Assembly (NCBI GenBank): GCA_964412195.1 | Contig: CAYPNP010000007.1 | Coordinates: 138,072-202,071, forward strand | DNA from: CAYPNP01 sp964412195 | GTDB taxonomy: Bacteria > Acidobacteriota > JAAYUB01 | Reading direction: 5' to 3' | DNA: 64,000 nucleotides | Shown here: in pieces, positions 10,836 through 19,274 of the stretch | Layout: every line of letters begins with the position of its first letter | Position numbering within the stretch: the stretch's first letter is position 1 | The notes under the pieces: generated by a model | What the model saw: the letters and a program-made list of their open reading frames with translations, nothing else | What the model was told of the DNA's origin: nothing | Database searches by the model: none | Translations under genes and position numbers: made by a program

Positions 10836-12176
10836 TTAGTTGCAATCGGGCGGCCCGGCGTAGGCGTACTTCCGCCCCTCGATCAGGAAGACCCCCTGCT
10901 CGCCGGTGGCCTGGTAGGCCACCTCCTGGCTGGTACCGTCCGGATACAGGATGGTGATCACGCCCTGCTGCCGCGTCCCCCGGATCTTCCAGCGGGCCAC
11001 GCTCCGGTTCTGGGAGGCGGTGCCCCAGTCCGAGCCGGTGGCGCGGTTGTCGAAGCTGCCGGAGGCGCTGGACTCGGCGGAATCGAAGTACCGGCCGTCC
11101 GGGCAGAGGTGGACGGTCCGTTCCGAACTGTACCCCCCGGAACTGCTGTAAGTCCAGTATTTCCCGGCGATCCACTGCATCAGTTCGCCGCCGCCCGCCT
11201 GGGCCGGAGCGAACGCGACGCTGGCGGCGAGGGACTGCACGGCCCGGGGATAGTCCGGCGTGTAGCTGTCCGCCGTGACGGCGGCCATGATGGTGACGCC
11301 CCCGCCCTGGGGCGAGAGGAGGCCGATGGCGTAAGCCCTGGCCATCTGCCCCTGGAACATGCCGCTGAACTCACCGGCCAGGCCGTTGGCACCCACCGGC
11401 TGGAAGCCCCCCGTCGGCATGAGCTGGATGCCGCGCTGGGAATCCACCAGCCCCTGGCTGGCTTCCGCCTGGACCTGTTCGAGGCTGTTGAAGTTGTGCG
11501 TCGTCACCAGGATGAAGCCCTTCAGGGTATCGGAGCCCAGAATGTAGCCCTGCGGCTGCTTCTGCACCTTCCAGCCGGCCGGCGGCACGAACGAGAAGCC
11601 GAGTTGGTCGTCCGTCACCCGCGGCCCACCCGCCGCCGGGGACATGGCCGGCCCCGCGGCAGGGGCACCGGGCGGAGGCGGAACCGGGCGGCCGGCCGGC
11701 GGAGCCGGCGGCGGGGCCAGCGGCTGGCCGTCGGGCAGCTGCAGCCGGCCGCGGCCGGCGGGCGGCGGCACTTCCGGGGCCGCCGGCGCGGCCGGCCCGC
11801 CACCCTGCCGGACGAAGGGCAGCGTGCGGGCCTTGCTCGAATCCGGCATGTTGTTGCTGTCCGGCTCGATGAGGTACAGGTCCATCCGGTCGCCCGCCAG
11901 GTGGGCCTCGAAGAAGACGGCACCCTGGTCGTCCCGGCAGGCGCCCACGCCCACGCCGTCCTGGATCTGCCCTTCCAGCCGCATCCGGTACCCGCCCTTC
12001 CCGATGATGGTCCCAGTCAGTTCGCCCTGGCTGCCTTCCTGCATCACCAGGGTGATCGTCACCCCCTGCGTCTGGAGGACCCAGGTGCCGGCGAACCCGG
12101 CGGCCGCGTGGACCGCGGTCCCCAGGAGCCCCGCCAGCACGACCGAGAAGATGATCCCCGCACGATGGGATTTCAT
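10836..12176 (-). CDS. Exported Pro-rich protein of unknown function
   Basis: A 446-residue exported protein. A signal peptide (residues 1-25) is followed by a beta-rich domain beginning FAGTWVLQTQGVTITLVMQ, a pattern seen in lipocalin-like or stress-associated extracytoplasmic domains. Next comes a Pro/Ala-rich linker (about 125-190), a second globular region beginning LGFSFVPPAGWKVQ (190-330), and a C-terminal region starting GKYWTYSSSGGYSSERTVHL that looks like a separate beta-sheet module. No catalytic motif is recognised. The start has the strong Shine-Dalgarno AAAGGAGGAG. It is co-oriented with the TPR gene and may share its transcript. Confidence 0.65.
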   Translation of the reverse strand: MKSHRAGIIFSVVLAGLLGTAVHAAAGFAGTWVLQTQGVTITLVMQEGSQGELTGTIIGKGGYRMRLEGQIQDGVGVGACRDDQGAVFFEAHLAGDRMDLYLIEPDSNNMPDSSKARTLPFVRQGGGPAAPAAPEVPPPAGRGRLQLPDGQPLAPPPAPPAGRPVPPPPGAPAAGPAMSPAAGGPRVTDDQLGFSFVPPAGWKVQKQPQGYILGSDTLKGFILVTTHNFNSLEQVQAEASQGLVDSQRGIQLMPTGGFQPVGANGLAGEFSGMFQGQMARAYAIGLLSPQGGGVTIMAAVTADSYTPDYPRAVQSLAASVAFAPAQAGGGELMQWIAGKYWTYSSSGGYSSERTVHLCPDGRYFDSAESSASGSFDNRATGSDWGTASQNRSVARWKIRGTRQQGVITILYPDGTSQEVAYQATGEQGVFLIEGRKYAYAGPPDCN

Positions 12177-12282
12177 ACACTCCTCCTTTTGTCAAGACCG
12201 GTCGGACGCGGATGGATGTGGATTGATTGTACCGCCGGGGCCGGCCAAATTCAAGGAAGCGCCCGGCCCGTGCGCCCGGGGG

Positions 12283-12690
12283 TCAGGGAAGGGGGAACTC
12301 GCGGATGAACGTCTTGAGGTGAAAGTAGATGCCGTGGAAACCGTAACCGCCGCCGGTCATCTCCTGGATGGCCTCCTCCCGGTCCCAGCCCTGGACGGCG
12401 ACCCGGTAGAGGGCCACCGCCGTGCCGGTGCGGTCGGAGCCGTGCTGGCAGTGCACGAACACCGGCTGGCTGGCGGGATCGCGGGCGACGGCGAGGAAGC
12501 GCCGGAAATCCTCCTCTTTCGGGAAGGCGGCGTTCATGGGAATGGCTACGTATTTCAGGTCGAGCCCCTGGATCAGCTGGAGGTCGGAGTGTTCCGAGCG
12601 CAGGTTCACGACGGTCCGGATCCCCATCCGCTGCAGCTCGACGAAGCCTTCCCGCGTCGGCTGGGCACCCCGGTACAGGGTGTCGGACAC
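12283..12690 (-). CDS. Dual-specificity/tyrosine phosphatase catalytic domain (interrupted gene)
   Basis: Catalytic half of a protein-tyrosine/dual-specificity phosphatase with the P-loop HCQHGSDRTG (C-x5-R, near residue 78 of this segment) and a family-typical opening VSDTLYRGAQPT. Read alone it would start at a GTG with no clear Shine-Dalgarno. In the same frame upstream, after codons for LPNCFQ that belong to the domain, there is a TAG at 12733-12735 and beyond it an ATG-initiated signal peptide (12736-12876). The natural gene is therefore probably 12283-12876, an exported phosphatase broken at codon 48. It could be a pseudogene, a readthrough gene, or a sequencing error. Confidence 0.75.
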   Translation of the reverse strand: MSDTLYRGAQPTREGFVELQRMGIRTVVNLRSEHSDLQLIQGLDLKYVAIPMNAAFPKEEDFRRFLAVARDPASQPVFVHCQHGSDRTGTAVALYRVAVQGWDREEAIQEMTGGGYGFHGIYFHLKTFIREFPLP

Positions 12691-12732
12691 CTGAAAACAG
12701 TTGGGCAGCCCCCCGGCCTGGACCGGCCGAGC

Positions 12733-12876
12733 CTACTCCGTGGGGCGCGGGGACTCTTTTGAGGCCGCCGTTTCCGCAGGTGCCGTGATCAACGCCAGCG
12801 AGGCCAGGACGGCCAGCGCTGAGACCAGCGCGGCTGCCGCCGTTCCGGTCCGCCCGCTCGATGACCTCTCTTCCAT
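12733..12876 (-). pseudogene. Signal-peptide exon of the phosphatase, ending in in-frame TAG
   Basis: A 47-codon open frame with a strong AGGAGG Shine-Dalgarno 8 nt before its ATG. It encodes a basic N-terminus, a hydrophobic core (ALVSALAVLASLALITAPA) and a short Ser/Pro-rich linker, then stops at TAG (12733-12735). The phosphatase domain downstream is in the same reading frame, 14 sense codons before its GTG at 12690. The 5' part is thus the expected export signal of the interrupted phosphatase. Confidence 0.7.
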
Positions 12877-13164
12877 GCCGCATTCCTCCTGAACTCACCG
12901 CTCCATTGGACATCGGTCCCGAGCGATCATTATTCCCCACCGCGGGCCGCTTTGCGACTCTTTTCTCACAGGTGCCCGGTTTTCTGAATACAGTTCCAGT
13001 TCCCCTCATCCAACGAGTCTCAAGTTCGGTTCAAGGCCATCCCGCCCCCGGGGAGGGCCGAAGCCACCGGCGCAGGGCACTCCCGCCCGCCCGTGGAGCG
13101 GTCAGGCGGCAACCCCGTCCAGAGGGACCGGGCGCCGACCCCATCTCTCGTTGGAGTGAAGCAG

Positions 13165-14265
13165 ATGGTCTGGATGTATGCCGGATTTTGCCTGCTCGTG
13201 ATGCTCCTGCTGGCCCTCGACCTGGGGGTGTTCCACCGGAAAGCCCATGCGGTCGGCGTGAAGGAAGCCCTCGGCTGGTCCGTGTTCTGGATCGGGCTGG
13301 GGCTGCTCTTCGCCGGCTTCATCTACCTCGGCTACGAGCGCCACTGGCTGGGCCTCGGCCTGACGCCGGACATGATGACCGCCGCTCCGCGGGCCGTGCC
13401 GGGCATTGGCACCGTGTTCAACGACGGCGCCTCGGCCGCGGTCAAGTACCTCACCGGCTACCTCGTCGAGAAGTCCCTCGCCGTGGACAACATTTTCGTC
13501 ATCAGCATGATCTTCGCCTTCTTCGCCGTGCCGGCGATCTACCAGCACCGGGTGCTCTTCTGGGGCATCCTGGGGGCGCTGCTCATGCGCGGGGCGATGA
13601 TCGCCGCCGGCGCCCGCCTGATCCAGGAGTTCAGCTGGATCATCTACGTTTTCGGCGCCTTCCTCATCCTGACCGGCCTCAAGATGCTCCTCATCCGGAG
13701 CGATCTGACCGACCCGAACATGAACATCGTCGTCCGGCTGACCCGCCGGATCTTCCCCGTCACCGAGCGCTTCCACGGGGAGCATTTCTTCGTCCGCGCG
13801 GGCACGGCCGCTTCCCATGAGGCCGAGACGCCCGGGGCCGCGGAGCGACCGGACCGAGTGGTCGACGCCGCGCGGGCCGGCGCCCTCCTGGCCACGCCGC
13901 TGTTCCTCGCCCTGGTGATGATCGAGTTCACCGACCTCATCTTCGCCGTCGATTCCATTCCGGCCATTTTCGCCATCACAGCCGATCCCTTCCTGGTGTT
14001 CACCAGCAACGTGTTCGCCATCCTGGGGCTGCGCAGCCTTTACTTCGCGCTGGCCGGCATGATCGACCGCTTCCAGTACCTGAAGGTGTCGCTGGCCGTT
14101 GTCCTGGTCGTCGTCGGCGTCAAGATGATGACCCACACGTGGCTCAAGAAACTCCTCGGGGAGAATTTCAACCTCTACCTTCTCGGAGTGGTGGTCCTGA
14201 TCCTGGCCGCGGGTGTGGCCGCGTCACTGGTCAAGTCCCGCCCTCCCGCGGCGGCCGGCTCCTAG
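13165..14265 (+). CDS. TerC/Alx-family membrane protein
   Basis: A 366-residue integral membrane protein of the TerC family, associated with metal (Mn) homeostasis and tellurite resistance in other bacteria. Family hallmarks are LALDLGVFHRKAH near the start, KSLAVDNIFVISMIF near residues 110-125, and IEFTDLIFAVDSIPAIFAIT (near 255) with the conserved membrane-embedded Asp residues, then FAILGLRSLYFAL. About nine transmembrane segments. ATG 13165 was chosen because the family begins here and a GGAG lies 9 nt upstream. The 288-bp upstream region could hold a leader, but no riboswitch core was identifiable. Confidence 0.92.
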   Translation: MVWMYAGFCLLVMLLLALDLGVFHRKAHAVGVKEALGWSVFWIGLGLLFAGFIYLGYERHWLGLGLTPDMMTAAPRAVPGIGTVFNDGASAAVKYLTGYLVEKSLAVDNIFVISMIFAFFAVPAIYQHRVLFWGILGALLMRGAMIAAGARLIQEFSWIIYVFGAFLILTGLKMLLIRSDLTDPNMNIVVRLTRRIFPVTERFHGEHFFVRAGTAASHEAETPGAAERPDRVVDAARAGALLATPLFLALVMIEFTDLIFAVDSIPAIFAITADPFLVFTSNVFAILGLRSLYFALAGMIDRFQYLKVSLAVVLVVVGVKMMTHTWLKKLLGENFNLYLLGVVVLILAAGVAASLVKSRPPAAAGS

Positions 14266-14346
14266 GCCTTCGGTCGACCGGGTGGACCCGGTCGGCACCG
14301 GGCTTCCGCCATCTCCGCCCCCAAGGACGACAGGAAGGATTTCGCT

Positions 14347-14375
14347 TTGACATTGGCCGGCGCCTCGGCTACGAT
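14347..14375 (+). promoter_or_regulatory. Sigma-70-type promoter for the B12/radical SAM gene
   Basis: TTGACA, 17-bp spacer, TACGAT; 86 bp upstream of the ATG at 14462. Perfect -35 and 4/6 -10 match. Confidence 0.6.
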
Positions 14376-14461
14376 GGGGCGACAGAGCGCCCGTCCTCCC
14401 TTCGGATTTAAAGCTTCTTGCTCCCCCCAGGCACCGGCTGCCGTGCGGGAGCCGTGCAAAG

Positions 14462-16066
14462 ATGAAAATACTGCTCTTCAGCCCCGACAACGGCGTCACC
14501 CGCAACTTCATGCCCCACCTGTGGATGTTTCTCCTGCAGGCGCTCACCCCGCCCGGCCACGAGGTGATCCTGATCGACGGCAACGCCCACGCCATGAGCC
14601 CCGACGAGCTGGTCCGGTTCGTCCGCGAGAACGGCGTCGGCCTGGTCGGCATCGGCTCCATGACCCGGATGATCGCGAAGGCGTACCGGGTGGCGGACGC
14701 ACTCCGGTCCGCCGGCGTGCCGGTCGTCATGGGCGGGCCTCACGTGAGCGCGATCCCGGACGAGCCCCTCGGCCGGGACGGCGGCCCCCGCCATGCCGAC
14801 TCCGTGGCCTTGGGGGAGGCGGACGAGACGTGGCCGCTCATCGTGGCCGACGCCGCCCGGGGAGGGCTCCAGGAGATCTACCGTGCGCCGGACAACGGGA
14901 GTGCCGGCGGCCACAAGCCCTCTCTCCAACCCTACCCCGTCATCCCCTGGGAATCGATGGACCTGGAGCAATTCTGCCTCGCTCCGAACTCCCTTCGCCC
15001 CTGGCTCCGGCGGTTTTTCGGGTGGGAAACCCTTCATGTCATCCCGATCGAGACCGGGCGCGGCTGCCCCTACGGCTGCGAGTTCTGCACCGTCACGGGA
15101 TTCTTCGGCGAATCGATCCGCTTCCGCACCAACGAGAGCATCGTCGACGAGCTGCTGCGCCTCAAGCAACGGGCCCGGACAATGCGGGGGCAGATCGCCG
15201 TCTTCTTCATCGACGACAACCTGGCCATCAACGTTCGCCGCACCAAGTCCCTGCTGCGCGACATCATCGCCGCGGGGGCGCAGCTGCCCTGGGTGGCCCA
15301 GATCAGCGCCAATCTGCTGCGGGACGAGGAACTGGTCGACCTCATCGCCGAGGCCGGGGGGAAGTTCATCTTCATCGGCATGGAATCCATCGACCCGGCC
15401 AATCTGGCCGACATGCACAAGGGATTCTGCAAGCCCGGCGAGTTCACCGCGGTGCTGCAACGGCTGGCCCGGCGCAACGTTTACGCCATTACATCCTTCA
15501 TCTTCGGGATGGACAATGACACCCCGGGGGTGGCCGAGCGCACCCTCCAGGAAATCCACCGCTGGCCGGCGGCGCTGCCCGTGTTCGGCCAGCTCACGCC
15601 GTTCCCCTCGACGCCCCTGTACGACCGGCTGAAGCGGGACGGCCGGTTAACCCGTCCGAAGCACTGGCTGGAGTTCGCACCCTACCAGATGGCGCACGTC
15701 CCCCTCAAGCTGACCACCGCGGCGGTGCGCGAGGAGATCACCCACGCATGGGCAGCCACGTACAGCCCGGCGGCAAACACCCGGGCGATCGAGTCGGAAT
15801 GGGACAAGCCTCTCGCGGATCGCTTTATCCTGCTGATCGCCCGCTTCTTCTTCCGCAGCATCTACTTCCCGCAGAAAACCAAGCGGGCCTGGATCAAAAT
15901 GATCCTGCAGAACCGGGGCGTGATTTTCCGTCTGGTAAAGGAAGTCGCGGCGAACCGGCGTACGGCTCGCCGGCGGCTCGCGGGAATACAGCATGCCGCC
16001 GGCACCGGCCGCCAGCCGGCTTCCCAAACCAGTCTGCGTGCCGATAATCCCAAAGACGCCGGCTGA
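14462..16066 (+). CDS. B12-binding radical SAM protein
   Basis: A 534-residue enzyme with an N-terminal cobalamin-binding-like domain (residues 1-130; FSPDNGVTRNFMPHLW, GIGSMTRMIAKAYRVADALR, VVMGGPHVSAIPDE) and a radical SAM core with C-x3-C-x2-C in RGCPYGCEFC (near 201-208). FIFIGMESIDPANLADMHKG and SFIFGMDNDT follow the usual radical SAM barrel pattern. The C-terminal 120 residues are basic and Arg-rich. This architecture carries out methylations or C-C bond formation on unactivated carbons, often on lipids (hopanoid and GDGT-modifying enzymes are in this superfamily). The substrate is not identifiable. A near-consensus promoter lies upstream; the gene seems monocistronic. Confidence 0.85.
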   Translation: MKILLFSPDNGVTRNFMPHLWMFLLQALTPPGHEVILIDGNAHAMSPDELVRFVRENGVGLVGIGSMTRMIAKAYRVADALRSAGVPVVMGGPHVSAIPDEPLGRDGGPRHADSVALGEADETWPLIVADAARGGLQEIYRAPDNGSAGGHKPSLQPYPVIPWESMDLEQFCLAPNSLRPWLRRFFGWETLHVIPIETGRGCPYGCEFCTVTGFFGESIRFRTNESIVDELLRLKQRARTMRGQIAVFFIDDNLAINVRRTKSLLRDIIAAGAQLPWVAQISANLLRDEELVDLIAEAGGKFIFIGMESIDPANLADMHKGFCKPGEFTAVLQRLARRNVYAITSFIFGMDNDTPGVAERTLQEIHRWPAALPVFGQLTPFPSTPLYDRLKRDGRLTRPKHWLEFAPYQMAHVPLKLTTAAVREEITHAWAATYSPAANTRAIESEWDKPLADRFILLIARFFFRSIYFPQKTKRAWIKMILQNRGVIFRLVKEVAANRRTARRRLAGIQHAAGTGRQPASQTSLRADNPKDAG

Positions 16067-16142
16067 GCCGGCGCCAACCCGCCTGCGCAATCCCGATGCA
16101 AGATGGTCATGCCCGTGAAATATGGGTATCCATCCAGTACCG

Positions 16143-16156
16143 CATTTTGTAAAATG
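16143..16156. promoter_or_regulatory. Palindrome upstream of the alpha-glucan operon
   Basis: CATTTT-GT-AAAATG, a perfect 6-bp inverted repeat, 80 bp upstream of the transporter start at 16236. It is a candidate operator; no regulator is encoded nearby. Confidence 0.35.
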
Positions 16157-16235
16157 AGAGATATTCGATCACGGTTGACGCAGTTGGCCGATACGATGAC
16201 CGTCCGGACGCCAAACCTGTGACAGGAGCAATCCG

Positions 16236-17627
16236 ATGGACCAACCCGCCGCGACCCCCGTCGACGCCCCGCTTCGGCCGCCCCTGAACCTGAAACAGCT
16301 CATCAATATGGCCGTGGGCTTCCTCGGCCTGCAGTTCGCCTGGTCGATCCAGATGGGCCAGATGAGCGCCCTGTACCAGAAGCTGGGCGCCTCCGACACC
16401 CAGTTTTCCATCTTCTGGATGGCCGGGCCCATCACCGGCATCCTGGTCCAGCCCATCATCGGTTCGCTCAGCGACCGCACCTGGACCCGACTCGGCCGCC
16501 GGCGCCCGTTCTTCCTGATCGGCGCGATCCTGACCGGCGTCACGCTCCTGCTGATGCCCAACGTCGCCCGGATCATGCCCACCATCGGCTCCGCCCTGGT
16601 CCTGGCCGCCCTGCTCCTGTGGGTCCTGGACGCCAGCATCAACACCAGCATGGGCCCCTATCGGGCCATCATCCCCGACATCGCCCCGCCCTCCCAGCAC
16701 GCCACCGCCAACTCCTACATCGCCTTCGCCATCGGCGCCGGCGCGGTGGCCTCGTTCTACCTGGGCGGCGTCGACATCTACGCCGCGCTGGCCAAGGCCC
16801 TGGGTGGGGATTCCGGCCTGTTCCGGTTCCTGCACTCCCTGGCCCCCTCCAACACCCACCTGCTGTTCTACATCGGCGCCCTGACGGTGCTGCTGGCGAT
16901 CCTCTACACCGTCTTCACCACGCGCGAATACCCCCCCGAGGACATGGAGGCGTTCCGCCGCAAGAAGGCCGAGGCACAGGGGATGGACCACTGGATCGGA
17001 GAGACCTGGCGCAGCATCAGCCACATGCCCGGCGAGATGGCCAAGCTATGCGTGGTGCAGTTCTTCACCTGGTTCCCCTTCTTCTGCCTGTTCATCTTCT
17101 TCACCGTCTATGTGGCCGAGAACATCTTCGGCGCCGCCCCCAACACGCCCCGCTACGAGGAGGGCACCCGCTGGGCCTCGCTATGCTTCATGGTGTGGAA
17201 CGTGGTCTGCTTCGTGATGTCCCTGATCCTGGGCGCGCTGGCCGACCGGATCGGCAAGAAGCTCATCCACGGCATCGGCCTGCTGACCATGGCCGCCGCG
17301 TTCTTCATCTTCTTCTTCACCAAGGACCCGACCCTGGCCATGGTGGGCATGGGCATCCTCGGCGTCGGCTGGGCCACCACCGTCTCCATGCCGTACGCCC
17401 TGCTGGCGGGGGTGATCCCCAAGGGCAGCGAGGGCGTGCTGATGGGCACCTTCAACATCTTCATCTGCATCCCGCAGCTGGTCTGCGCCGCCGTCATGGG
17501 CCTGGTCGTCGACTGGATCGGCAACCGCCCGGCGGCCTTCGCCATCGCCGGCGCGTCCGCCCTGATCGCCCTGGTGATCCTGCAAGCCGTGCGGGAAACC
17601 CGGCCCGCCAAGGGGGCCCGAGCATGA
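16236..17627 (+). CDS. MFS sugar transporter (SLC45/GPH-like, maltose/sucrose type)
   Basis: A 463-residue transporter with about 12 membrane segments. It has the features of the SLC45-like bacterial branch: FAWSIQMGQMSALYQKLGA in TM1, SDRTWTRLGRRRPFFLIGA in loop 2-3 (the MFS D-R-x-G-R-R signature) and GVGWATTVSMPYALLAGVIP in TM10. Its stop codon overlaps the start of the maltokinase gene and three GH13 genes follow, so maltose or short maltodextrins are the probable substrate, imported by cation symport. Assignment of the sugar rests on context. Confidence 0.88.
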   Translation: MDQPAATPVDAPLRPPLNLKQLINMAVGFLGLQFAWSIQMGQMSALYQKLGASDTQFSIFWMAGPITGILVQPIIGSLSDRTWTRLGRRRPFFLIGAILTGVTLLLMPNVARIMPTIGSALVLAALLLWVLDASINTSMGPYRAIIPDIAPPSQHATANSYIAFAIGAGAVASFYLGGVDIYAALAKALGGDSGLFRFLHSLAPSNTHLLFYIGALTVLLAILYTVFTTREYPPEDMEAFRRKKAEAQGMDHWIGETWRSISHMPGEMAKLCVVQFFTWFPFFCLFIFFTVYVAENIFGAAPNTPRYEEGTRWASLCFMVWNVVCFVMSLILGALADRIGKKLIHGIGLLTMAAAFFIFFFTKDPTLAMVGMGILGVGWATTVSMPYALLAGVIPKGSEGVLMGTFNIFICIPQLVCAAVMGLVVDWIGNRPAAFAIAGASALIALVILQAVRETRPAKGARA

Positions 17628-19141
17628 GCGCCCCGGCCCCCACCTGGGACGACGCCCTGGCGGCCCTGCCCGCCGCGTGGCTGCAGGGGCGTCGCTGGTT
17701 CCAGGCCAAGTCCGCCTCCATCGCGGCGGTGCGCTGCCTCGACGTGCTGGAGCTGACGCCGTACGCCGCGCCCCCGTCCGGCGCCACCGCCCTGGTCGTG
17801 GCGGCGGTGGTCCTGGCCGACGGCGCCGCCGACCGTTACCTCCTGCCGCTGGCGCTGGAGCCGCCCGGCGCTCCCCCGGCCGAGGAGGCGTTCCACGTCG
17901 CCGCCGGCTGGCGGGTGCGGGAGGGTCTCGGCGTGCCCGCCGTCCACACCGCCTTGCTGCGGCTGATGGAGGCCCGCAAGGAGGTCTCCGGCCGGACCGG
18001 GGCCTTCCGCGGCGAGTCTTTCCCGGTGCGGGCCCTGCGCCAGAGCCGGACGCTGGCCCAGACCTCCACCAACTCGCTGGTGCTGGTCAAGGGGGACGAG
18101 GTGTTGAAGTACTTCCGCCGCCTCCAGCCGGGCGAGTCCATCGAGCTGGAAATGAACCGCTTCCTGCTGTCTCACGGCGACTTCGTCCACATGCCGCCCC
18201 TGACCGGCGCCCTCGGTTGGACCGACACCGCCGGCACCGAGCACACCCTGCTGCTGGCCCAGCTCTTCGCCGACAGCGCCGGGGACCTCTGGCACACCAC
18301 CCAGGACTTCCTGGCCGGCGTGCTGGACGAGCTGGCCGTGCGCCCCACCGCCGACGCCGCCGCGGTCATGGCCGCCCGCAGCGAGGAGTACTTCCGCGGC
18401 ACCCGGCGGCTGGCCGAGATCCTGGCCCACCTGCACCGGGCTCTGGGGACCGCCACCGGCAACCCCCGCTTCGACCCGGAGCCGATTCGCCCCGAGGACC
18501 TGGCCCAATGGGGCCGGTGGATGGAGGACAACGCCCTGGCCATCTTCGATCGCATCGCCCCCCTGGCTCCCGGCGAGGGCCCGGAGATGCGCGAGTTCTT
18601 CCGCCGTTTCCCCCGGCAGCGCGAGCGGATCCTGACCGCCTTCGGGCGCATGGCTTCGCTCCGGCCGGAGGGGTGGCGCAAGCACCGCGTCCACGGGGAT
18701 TTCCACCTCGGGCAGGTGCTGGACACCCGCGGCGATTTCCTGCTGATGGACTTCGAGGGCGAGCCGCTCAAGCCGGCCGGCCTGCGGGTGGCCAAGTACA
18801 GCCCGCTCAAGGATGTGGCCGGGCTGCTGCGCTCCTACAACTACGCCATCTACGCGGCGCTGTTCGCCGCCCGGGACCGGTACCACCTCGCCGAGACCAC
18901 CTTCGCCGCCTGGGAGGAGCTGCTCCGGCTCTGGAACAGACGGGCGGAGAACCTCTTCCTGGACGCCTACTGGCCCGCCGCGGGGATGGAGCGTTCGCCC
19001 GACCTGTCCGATCTTCTGGCCCTGCTGAAGCTGGAGAAGGCCGTCTACGAGCTGGACTATGAAATCAACAACCGGCCAGCCTGGCTGTCCATCCCCATGA
19101 GCGGGATCGGCGCCTGCCTCGAGGAGGTCGCCCATGCGTGA
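17624..19141 (+). CDS. Maltokinase
   Basis: A 505-residue kinase. The N-terminal cap begins LPAAWLQGRRWFQAKS, the maltokinase cap signature, and the aminoglycoside-phosphotransferase-like core contains SNLVLVKGDEVLKYFRRLQPG-type ATP-binding residues (here NSLVLVKGDEVLKYFRR, near 155-170), the Brenner loop HGDFHLGQVL (near 359-368) and MDFEGEP (near 376). It phosphorylates maltose to maltose-1-phosphate, the substrate of GlgE in alpha-glucan synthesis. TreS and GlgE, its usual partners, are not in this window. The ATG lies in the ATGA overlap with the transporter stop. A longer open frame upstream is just the shadow of the transporter gene. Confidence 0.92.
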   Translation: MSAPAPTWDDALAALPAAWLQGRRWFQAKSASIAAVRCLDVLELTPYAAPPSGATALVVAAVVLADGAADRYLLPLALEPPGAPPAEEAFHVAAGWRVREGLGVPAVHTALLRLMEARKEVSGRTGAFRGESFPVRALRQSRTLAQTSTNSLVLVKGDEVLKYFRRLQPGESIELEMNRFLLSHGDFVHMPPLTGALGWTDTAGTEHTLLLAQLFADSAGDLWHTTQDFLAGVLDELAVRPTADAAAVMAARSEEYFRGTRRLAEILAHLHRALGTATGNPRFDPEPIRPEDLAQWGRWMEDNALAIFDRIAPLAPGEGPEMREFFRRFPRQRERILTAFGRMASLRPEGWRKHRVHGDFHLGQVLDTRGDFLLMDFEGEPLKPAGLRVAKYSPLKDVAGLLRSYNYAIYAALFAARDRYHLAETTFAAWEELLRLWNRRAENLFLDAYWPAAGMERSPDLSDLLALLKLEKAVYELDYEINNRPAWLSIPMSGIGACLEEVAHA

Positions 19142-19171
19142 TGACCGACGACCGATGACCGGTGACCGGTT
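19139..19171. repeat. GACCGATGACCGG simple repeat (copy 1)
   Basis: Short repeats of GATGACCG/GGTGACCGG starting at the maltokinase stop codon. A related inverted copy is at 46680-46708. Confidence 0.6.
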
Positions 19172-19193
19172 GAAATCGAGTCCCGTTCCCGAT

Positions 19194-19240
19194 CGTGCTC
19201 GTGCTCGTAATCGTTATCGTAATCGCACTCGTAATCGACG
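19194..19240. repeat. CGTGCTCGTAATCG simple-repeat family (copy 2)
   Basis: Imperfect hexamer repeat matching the reverse complement of 6503-6537. It is translatable in the amylase frame but yields an Arg/Asn-rich stretch ahead of the signal peptide, so it is taken as intergenic. Confidence 0.75.
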
Positions 19241-19274
19241 ATTTCTCTCCTGCGAACAGCATTCGATCCACTGG

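Noticed and set aside
12733..12735. TAG decoded as pyrrolysine
   Set aside because: No pyrrolysine genes are in view and the codon is in a linker, not a catalytic position.
12877..13164. Mn-sensing (yybP-ykoY) riboswitch before terC
   Set aside because: The region has GGGGAGGGC and GGTCAGGCGG but not the GGGGAGUA and loop signatures; too weak to call.
19134..19274. Upstream ATG for the first amylase gene
   Set aside because: The extra 47 codons are repeat DNA that also occurs in an intergenic space; a normal signal peptide begins at 19275.
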